Part shown: piece after piece, positions 59,065 through 64,000 of the stretch
How positions within the stretch are numbered: the stretch's first letter is position 1
Layout: the number at the start of each line of letters is the position of its first letter
Assembly: GCF_019799945.1 (NCBI RefSeq)
Contig: NZ_JABGCH010000024.1
Coordinates: 16,089 to 80,088, forward strand
Origin: Modestobacter marinus
GTDB taxonomy: Bacteria > Actinomycetota > Actinomycetes > Mycobacteriales > Geodermatophilaceae
Reading direction: 5' to 3'
Length of the DNA: 64,000 bases
Position numbers and translations under genes: made by a program
The notes under the pieces: model-generated
Database searches by the model: none
Told to the model about the DNA's origin: nothing
The model's input: the letters and a program-made list of their open reading frames with translations, nothing else

Positions 59065-59958
59065 TCAGGGGCGGCGCGCGGTGACGAGCCAGGCGGCCGA
59101 TGGGTACTGGACGCCGCCGGGCTCCAGGTGCTCCTGCATGGAGCGGCGGAGGTCCTCCAGCGCCTGCCTCCTCCGCTCGTCGTCCAGGTCGGCGAGCAGC
59201 CAGGACATCCGCCCGCTGACCCACTCGTGGGCGCTGTCGACGTCGTCGCCGTACTGCACCGGCGCCTCCACGCCGGTGCACCGGACGTCGCTCCAGCCAG
59301 CGGCCGCAAGCGTGTCGTGGACCCGGTCGGGTGAGCTGAGCCCGAAGGGGCCCGGCGCGTCGGGCGGCGGCCCGGGCAGGGTCCGGCCGGCGGCCAGGGC
59401 GGCCAGTACCGCGGTCAGCCACTCGTTCCGGTCGAGCGGCTGCCAGGTGAGCAGCACGAGTCGGCCGCCGGGGCGGACGGCCCGGGCCAGGTTGGTGAAC
59501 GCGGCGACCGGGTCGCCGAAGAACATCGCGCCCATCCGGCTGACGAGGACGTCGAACCCGGCCGTCGGGAACGGGTGGACCTGGGCGTCGGCCTGCAGGA
59601 AGTGCACGTTCGCGATGCCCTCCGCCCTGGCGCGGCTCCGGGCGACGTCCAGCAAGGCCGCGGAGAGGTCGACGCCGAGTGCGTCGCCGGTGGGACCGGC
59701 TCGCCGGGCGGCCGCCAGGGTGGTCCCGCCGGCCCCGCAGCCCACGTCGAGGACCCGCTCCCCGGCTGTCACCGTGGTCGCGGCGGCGAAAGGGCCGTCG
59801 TAGCTGCTCACCGAACTCTCGAAGGCCGCCACGTGTGCCGCCCAGTAGGCACCCTCGTCCCCGTTCCACGCCCGGGCCTGCTCGGCGTTGCTCGGATGCA
59901 CCTCCACCGACGTGAACGCCACGGCTGCCACCGCCTCATGTAGTCCCTTGGGGAGCAT
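59065..59958 (-). CDS. class I SAM-dependent methyltransferase
   Basis: About 297 residues from ATG 59958 (the true start may be a GTG ~10-17 codons later). NAEQARAWNGDEGAYWAAHV precedes motif I VLDVGCGAGGTTLAAA, with ALGVDLSAALLDVAR, ADAQVHPFP and a MGAMFFGDPVAAFTNLARAV segment typical of UbiE/Coq5-like small-molecule methyltransferases. The substrate is unknown. A good SigA promoter (TTGACG-N17-TAGACA) overlaps the region just upstream. Divergent from a PadR remnant. Confidence 0.85.
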   Translation of the reverse strand: MLPKGLHEAVAAVAFTSVEVHPSNAEQARAWNGDEGAYWAAHVAAFESSVSSYDGPFAAATTVTAGERVLDVGCGAGGTTLAAARRAGPTGDALGVDLSAALLDVARSRARAEGIANVHFLQADAQVHPFPTAGFDVLVSRMGAMFFGDPVAAFTNLARAVRPGGRLVLLTWQPLDRNEWLTAVLAALAAGRTLPGPPPDAPGPFGLSSPDRVHDTLAAAGWSDVRCTGVEAPVQYGDDVDSAHEWVSGRMSWLLADLDDERRRQALEDLRRSMQEHLEPGGVQYPSAAWLVTARRP

Positions 59959-59962
59959 CTGG

Positions 59963-59991
59963 TGTCTATTCCGCGGGGACGGATGCGTCAA
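59963..59991 (-). promoter_or_regulatory. predicted SigA promoter of the methyltransferase gene
   Basis: Minus strand TTGACG (59986-59991), 17-bp spacer, TAGACA (59963-59968). The transcription start would fall at or just inside ATG 59958, so either a nearly leaderless start or a downstream GTG is used. Confidence 0.65.
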
Positions 59992-60008
59992 CGAGAGGCT
60001 CGATCCCC

Positions 60009-60216
60009 ATGGTCGAGAACGATCCTGCTCCGGCGTCGCTGCTCACCACGACGTCCTTCGCGCTGCTGTGCCTGCTGGGCGTGCGGCCCTTACCGGATGG
60101 TCGACGACTGGGCGGACTGGGCGACCAGGGTGGTCGAGCGCTGGCCGGACCAGCCCGCCGACGCCCGGCCCGACCCCCGGGAGCTGGCGGAGATCGCCCG
60201 GCGCGCCCTGTGGTGA
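60009..60216 (+). pseudogene. PadR-family regulator remnant (large internal deletion, frameshift)
   Basis: From ATG 60009 the first ~28 residues, MVENDPAPASLLTTTSFALL then CLLGVRP, look like the start of a PadR winged-helix regulator. The frame then shifts at ~60093 and continues as YRMVDDWADWATRVVERWPD and ADARPDPRELAEIARRALW, which resembles the C-terminal helix of the same family. The DNA-binding middle is missing. I infer an internal deletion of more than 100 codons. Divergent from the methyltransferase gene it may once have regulated. Confidence 0.6.
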
Positions 60217-60243
60217 CGGGGTGAGGCCCCTGTCGTCGGGCTC

Positions 60244-61110
60244 TCACACGCCGATCGGGTGCCAGACGCTCTTCGTCTCCAGGAACGGGCGCATCCGGGA
60301 GAGCCCGGGGTCCGCCGTCCAGTCCGGCTCCTCGGCCGGCGTGCGCAGCACCCGCTTGATCGTGCCGGCGGCCGAGCGCTCCAGCTCCATGGCCAGCGGT
60401 GTGGGTGCGCCCGCCAGGTCGATCCCGTCCACGTCGGCGTGCTCGGCCAGCCACGGGGCGAGCTCCGCGGCGTCACCGGTGAGCAGGTTGGCCACGCCGC
60501 CGGGGACGTCGGAGGTGGCCAGCACCTCGCCCAGGGTGATGGCCGGCAGCGGGCGCTCGAGCGAGCTGACCACGACCGCGGTGTTGCCCGCCGCGAGCAC
60601 CGGCGCGACCACGCTCACCAGCCCGAGCAGCGAGCTCCGCTGCGGCGCGAGGACGGCGACCACCCCGGTCGGCTCGGGCACCGAGAACCCGAAGTAGGGG
60701 CCGGCGACCGGGTTGCTGCTGCCCAGGACGCCGGCCAGCTTGTCGGTCCACCCGGCGTACCAGACCCACCGGTCGATCGCGGCGTCGACTGAGGCGCGCG
60801 CCTTGCCGGCCGACAGCCCCTCGCCGGCCGCGACCTCCTCGGCGAACTGGGCGGCGCGGCCCTCCATCACCTCGGCGACCCGGTAGAGCACCTGGCCCCG
60901 GTTGTAGGCGGTGGCGCCGGACCACATGGCGAACGCGCCGCGCGCGGCCACGACGGCGTCCCGGGCGTCCTTGCGCGAGGCCCGGGCGGCGTTGGCCAGG
61001 AAGTGGCCCCGCGCGTCGGTCACCTCGTACGTGCGGCCGGACTCCGAGCGGGGGAAGGCGCCGCCCAGGTAGAGCTTGTAGGTCTTGCGCACGGCCAGCC
61101 GGTCGCTCAT
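60244..61110 (-). CDS. truncated aldehyde dehydrogenase-like protein without catalytic domain
   Basis: A 288-residue protein with only the N-terminal cofactor-binding half of the ALDH fold: YKLYLGGAFPRSESGRTYEV, WSGATAYNRGQVLYRVAEVM, GVVAVLAPQRSSLLGLVSVV and AVVVSSLERPLP. The catalytic Cys and the general-base Glu are absent, and it ends with a short, distinctive FLETKSVWHPIGV. It overlaps the full-length ALDH gene by 3 bp, and such short partners recur next to deoC in Actinobacteria, so it may be a regulatory or structural subunit rather than a broken gene. Confidence 0.85.
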   Translation of the reverse strand: MSDRLAVRKTYKLYLGGAFPRSESGRTYEVTDARGHFLANAARASRKDARDAVVAARGAFAMWSGATAYNRGQVLYRVAEVMEGRAAQFAEEVAAGEGLSAGKARASVDAAIDRWVWYAGWTDKLAGVLGSSNPVAGPYFGFSVPEPTGVVAVLAPQRSSLLGLVSVVAPVLAAGNTAVVVSSLERPLPAITLGEVLATSDVPGGVANLLTGDAAELAPWLAEHADVDGIDLAGAPTPLAMELERSAAGTIKRVLRTPAEEPDWTADPGLSRMRPFLETKSVWHPIGV

Positions 61111-62552
61111 CAGTGGTCTCCCTGCAGGTAGGCCGCGAGCCCCTGCCGGCCGCCCTCGCGGCCGTACCCGGACTGCTTGTAGCCGCCGAACGGCGAGGTG
61201 GGGTCGAACTCGTTGAAGGTGTTGGCCCAGACCACCCCGGCGCGCAACCGGTCGGTGATCGCAAGGATCCGGGAGCCCTTCTCCGTCCAGACCCCCGCCG
61301 ACAGCCCGTAGGTGGTGTTGTTCGCCTTGGCGACCGCCTCGTCGGGGGTGCGGAAGGTGAGCACGGACAGCACCGGCCCGAACACCTCGTCGCGGGCGAT
61401 GCGGTGCGCGGCGGAGACGTCGGTGAACACCGTGGGCGGGAACCAGTAGCCCCGGTCGGGCAGCGTGCACTCGGGCTGCCAGCGCTGCGCCCCCTCTGCC
61501 TCGCCGATCTCCGACAGCTCGCGGATCCGCACCAGCTGCTCGGCCGAGTTGATCGCGCCGATGTCGGTGTTCTTGTCCAGCGGATCCCCGATGCGCAGCG
61601 TGCCGATGCGACGCTGCAGCGAGGCCAGCACCTCGTCGTGCACCGACTCCTGCACCAGCAGCCGAGAGCCGGCACAGCACACGTGGCCCTGGTTGAAGAA
61701 GATGCCGCGGACGATGCCCTCGACGGCCTGGTCGATCGGGGCGTCGTCGAACACGATGTTCGCCGCCTTGCCGCCCAGCTCCAGGGTCAGCCGCTTCTGC
61801 GTGCCGGCGACGGAGCGGGCGATCTCCCGGCCCACCTCGGTGGAGCCGGTGAACGCGACCTTGTCGACGTCGGGGTGGGCGACGAGGGACCGGCCGGTGT
61901 CACCGGCGCCGGTCACGATGTTCACCACGCCCGGCGGCAAATCGGCCTGCTGGCACACCTCGGCAAACAGCAGCGCGGTGAGCGGGGTGGTCTCGGCCGG
62001 CTTGAGGACGACGGTGTTGCCGGTGGCCAGCGCGGGGGCGATCTTCCAGGCGAGCATGAGCATCGGGAAGTTCCACGGGATGACCTGGCCGGCCACGCCG
62101 AGCGGTCGCGGTGCCGGGCCGAGGCCGGCGTGGTCGAGCTTGTCGGCCCAGCCGGCGTGGTGGAAGAAGTGCGCGGCGGCCTGCGGGACGTCGAAATCGC
62201 GGGACTCGCGGATCGGCTTGCCGTTGTCCAGCGACTCCAGGACGGCGAACTCCCGGGCGCGCTCCTGCAGCAGGCGGGCGATCCGGAACAGGTACTTGCC
62301 GCGGTCGGCCGGGCGCATCGGGCCCCAGACCCGGGTGAAGGCGCGGCGGGCGGCCCGGACGGCGCGGTCGACGTCCTCGCCGCTGCCGACGGCGACCTCG
62401 CTGAGCACCTCCTCCGTGGCCGGGTTGACCGTCTTCATGGTGCTGCCGGTGCCGTCGGTGAACTCGCCGTCGACGAACAGGCCGTAACTGGGCCGGACGT
62501 CGACGATCGACCGCGACTCGGGCGCGGGGGCGTACTCGAACAAGCTGGTCAT
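61110..62552 (-). CDS. aldehyde dehydrogenase family protein
   Basis: A 480-residue NAD(P)-dependent ALDH. VIPWNFPMLMLAWKIAPALA, substrate/cofactor loop AFTGSTEVGREI, general-base Glu in LTLELGGKAAN, and the catalytic Cys (~292) in FFNQGHVCCAGSRL. Starts 1 nt after the deoC stop, so the two are co-translated. DeoC yields acetaldehyde and glyceraldehyde-3-phosphate; the aldehyde is a plausible substrate. Confidence 0.93.
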   Translation of the reverse strand: MTSLFEYAPAPESRSIVDVRPSYGLFVDGEFTDGTGSTMKTVNPATEEVLSEVAVGSGEDVDRAVRAARRAFTRVWGPMRPADRGKYLFRIARLLQERAREFAVLESLDNGKPIRESRDFDVPQAAAHFFHHAGWADKLDHAGLGPAPRPLGVAGQVIPWNFPMLMLAWKIAPALATGNTVVLKPAETTPLTALLFAEVCQQADLPPGVVNIVTGAGDTGRSLVAHPDVDKVAFTGSTEVGREIARSVAGTQKRLTLELGGKAANIVFDDAPIDQAVEGIVRGIFFNQGHVCCAGSRLLVQESVHDEVLASLQRRIGTLRIGDPLDKNTDIGAINSAEQLVRIRELSEIGEAEGAQRWQPECTLPDRGYWFPPTVFTDVSAAHRIARDEVFGPVLSVLTFRTPDEAVAKANNTTYGLSAGVWTEKGSRILAITDRLRAGVVWANTFNEFDPTSPFGGYKQSGYGREGGRQGLAAYLQGDH

Positions 62553-62553
62553 C

Positions 62554-63558
62554 TCAGTCGACGCTCACGTGGTCGGGGCCGGAGTAGTGGCCGGTGCGGA
62601 GCTTCTGCCGCTGCAGGAGCAGGTCGTTGAGCAGGCTGGAGGCGCCGAGGCGGAACCAGTCGGGGGACAGCCAGTCGGCGCCGGCGGTCTCGTTGACGAG
62701 GACGAGGTGCTTGATCGCGTCCTTCGTCGTCCGGATGCCGCCGGCGGGCTTGAGGCCGACCTGGCGGCCGGTCGCGGCGCGGAAGTCGCGGACCGCCTCG
62801 AGCATCACCAAGCAGACGGGCAGCGTCGAGGCCGGGGAGATCTTGCCGGTGGAGGTCTTGATGAAGTCGCCGCCGGCGAGCATGGCCAGCCAGCTCGCCC
62901 GCCGCACGTTGTCGTAGGTGACGAGCTCGCCGGTCTCCAGGATGACCTTGAGGTGCGCGGGCCCGCAGGCCTCCTTCACCGCGACGATCTCGTCGAAGAC
63001 GTCCAGGTAGCGGCCGGCGAGGAACGCGCCGCGGTCGATGACCATGTCGATCTCGTCGGCGCCGTTGGCGACGGCGTCCCGGACGTCGGCGAGCTTCACC
63101 GCGCGGCTGGCGCGGCCGCTGGGGAAGGCGGTGGCCACCGCGGCGACGCGGACGTCGGTGCCCTCCAGTGCCCGCTTCGCGACGTCGGCGAGGTCGCCGT
63201 AGACGCAGACCGCGGCCACCGAGGGGCAGGTGAGGTCCTCCGGGTCGGGACGACGTGCCTTGGCGGCGAGGCTCCGCACCTTCCCGGGGGTGTCCGCGCC
63301 CTCCAGCGTGGTCAGGTCGACCATCGAGATCGCGGTGTCGATCGCCCACGCCTTCGCGGTGGTCTTGATCGACCGGGTGCCGAGCACCTTGGCCCGGATC
63401 TCCGCGCCGACCTGGTCGACTCCGGGCAGCCCGTGCAGGAACGCCCGGAAGGCGTCGCCGGAGCGGGTCACGTCGGCGAACGGCTCGGGCGGGGTGCCCG
63501 GCGCGGTGTCCTGGCTGCCCGCGCCGTCCAGCGCGTTCGGGTCGAGCACGTGGGTCAT
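62554..63558 (-). CDS. deoC: deoxyribose-phosphate aldolase
   Basis: A 334-residue class I aldolase that splits 2-deoxyribose-5-phosphate to acetaldehyde and glyceraldehyde-3-phosphate. VDLTTLEGADTPGKV, GADEIDMVIDRGAFL, LKVILETGEL, the Schiff-base Lys in DFIKTSTGK and GLKPAGGIRT (second Lys) are present. ATG 63558 is leaderless. It starts the deoC-aldh-aldh-like operon and can consume the deoxyribose phosphate produced via DeoA 11 kb away. Confidence 0.94.
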   Translation of the reverse strand: MTHVLDPNALDGAGSQDTAPGTPPEPFADVTRSGDAFRAFLHGLPGVDQVGAEIRAKVLGTRSIKTTAKAWAIDTAISMVDLTTLEGADTPGKVRSLAAKARRPDPEDLTCPSVAAVCVYGDLADVAKRALEGTDVRVAAVATAFPSGRASRAVKLADVRDAVANGADEIDMVIDRGAFLAGRYLDVFDEIVAVKEACGPAHLKVILETGELVTYDNVRRASWLAMLAGGDFIKTSTGKISPASTLPVCLVMLEAVRDFRAATGRQVGLKPAGGIRTTKDAIKHLVLVNETAGADWLSPDWFRLGASSLLNDLLLQRQKLRTGHYSGPDHVSVD

Positions 63559-63565
63559 GTCGGGC

Positions 63566-63571
63566 ATTCTC
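63566..63571 (-). promoter_or_regulatory. -10 element of leaderless deoC
   Basis: GAGAAT on the minus strand, 7 nt upstream of ATG 63558. Confidence 0.5.
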
Positions 63572-63743
63572 CACTGCCCACCGACAGGACTGCGGTTCGC
63601 CAGGTCGGCGCCTGCCGGCCGGCCTCGTCGTCCGGACCGTGCACCCGTGATCTGCCGTCCCCGCATGCTGTCAACCCCACGTCGGGATCTGTGGGTACCG
63701 GCTTTGAGCTGGGGATCATGCTGCGGAGGCCACCTCGAACCGA

Positions 63744-63765
63744 TAGACTTCGTACACACGTTCGA
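63744..63765 (+). promoter_or_regulatory. promoter -10 with overlapping LexA/SOS-box-like site of the DUF222/HNH gene
   Basis: TCGTACACACGTTCGA (63750-63765) matches the actinobacterial SOS box TCGAAC-N4-GTTCGA in 11 of 12 defined positions. TAGACT (63744-63749) just upstream is a likely -10. Mycobacterial 13E12 repeat-family (DUF222) genes are known LexA-box carriers, so DNA-damage induction is predicted. The rest of the deoC-HNH gap (63572-63743) shows nothing else of note. Confidence 0.6.
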
Positions 63766-63782
63766 AGTTGTCGGGAGGTGTC

Positions 63783-64000
63783 GTGGGCGAGTTGCAGTCG
63801 GCCCTGGACGCGCTGGCGGCCGAGGACCTCTCGGGCATGTTCGGGCCGACGTTGCTTGTCCGGCTCAAAGATCTCTTGCAGGTGCAGAACCGGCTGGCCG
63901 CCGAGGTGACCCGCACGGTGCGGGAGTGTGAGAAGGCGGGTGCGGCGGAGTTCGACGGGCTGAAGACGATGCCGGCCTGGCTGCGCGGGCATGGTCGGCT
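63783..64000 (+). CDS. DUF222 (13E12 repeat family) HNH endonuclease-type protein, N-terminal fragment
   Basis: Only the first 72 codons are in the window. The N-terminus VGELQSALDALAAEDLSGMF and the helical stretch RLKDLLQVQNRLAAEVTRTV, then WLRGHG, are typical of DUF222 proteins that usually carry an HNH nuclease domain at the C-terminus. They occur in many copies in Geodermatophilaceae and mycobacteria. GTG 63783 has GGGAGG upstream. The nuclease domain itself is outside the window, so activity cannot be judged. Confidence 0.8.
   Translation, partial: MGELQSALDALAAEDLSGMFGPTLLVRLKDLLQVQNRLAAEVTRTVRECEKAGAAEFDGLKTMPAWLRGHGR

Noticed and set aside
63700-63782. tRNA or small RNA gene near the GTTCGA sequence
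   Set aside because: GTTCGA suggested a T-loop, but there is no cloverleaf; the sequence is better explained as a LexA-type box. No tRNA, rRNA or CRISPR array was found anywhere in the window.

Overview
The window is about 64 kb of very GC-rich, densely coded chromosomal DNA from an actinomycete. The gene order groS-groL-whiD/bldM-guaB-guaB3-guaA, the WhiB and BldM developmental regulators, GroEL with a His-rich tail, an ECF41 sigma factor with a fused C-terminal domain, the DUF222/HNH gene and many leaderless genes all fit Actinobacteria. Content and style suggest the Geodermatophilaceae (Geodermatophilus, Blastococcus, Modestobacter), but no rRNA or other decisive marker is present, so the family is an inference. 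I see no phage, integrase, transposase, CRISPR array or tRNA: this is core chromosome with small scars.

Layout. 1-11 kb: a THUMP-like methyltransferase (cut by the left edge), CIRCE-controlled groS-groL, divergent whiD and bldM, a decayed DUF559-type gene, DUF5319, and the GMP branch guaB-guaB3-guaA. 11-15 kb: a PspC/toast-rack membrane protein diverging from a PspC-sensor kinase/response regulator pair, then an alpha/beta hydrolase. 15-21 kb: a frameshifted 2OG-Fe(II) oxygenase-like gene, a PIG-L deacetylase, the ECF41 sigma factor/AhpD-like pair with a matching promoter, chorismate mutase behind a Phe-Phe-Tyr leader peptide, and pcrA. 21-25 kb: an M23 peptidase preceded by a leaderless upstream ORF, a lipase, and a membrane protein. 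25-37 kb: a B12-binding protein and central metabolism (sucC, sucD, purN fused in frame to purH, folD, mdh, icd). 37-45 kb: a CAP-domain protein, a CNNM/CBS protein, galE, a hisC-like aminotransferase, trpS, a 2'-5' RNA ligase-like protein, YihY, and a D,D-carboxypeptidase. 45-56 kb: a nucleoside island (BmpA-type ABC importer, cdd, deoA, an ABC-2 pair, add). 56-64 kb: a DEAD-box helicase, an acidic two-repeat protein, a methyltransferase, a PadR remnant, the deoC-aldehyde dehydrogenase-dehydrogenase-like operon, and a LexA-type box before the DUF222/HNH gene cut by the right edge.

Functional links. The nucleoside importer delivers substrates to Cdd, DeoA and Add; the deoxyribose phosphate that results can be split by DeoC, with the adjacent aldehyde dehydrogenase a plausible sink for acetaldehyde. 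PurN and PurH use the 10-formyl-tetrahydrofolate that FolD makes, and GuaB/GuaA finish GMP. SucCD, Mdh and Icd are TCA-cycle steps.

The most unusual signals are not ordinary genes. (1) A dispersed palindromic element of about 57 bp occurs at eight or nine places, always in the orientation of its host gene and usually starting within a few bases of a stop codon. One copy is nested in another, one is translated as the C-terminus of GalE, and two lie at the start of downstream genes. (2) A leaderless 20-codon leader peptide with Phe-Phe-Tyr codons and a terminator hairpin precedes chorismate mutase. (3) purN and purH form one uninterrupted reading frame. (4) At least twelve -10 hexamers sit 6-7 nt from start codons, indicating leaderless mRNAs.
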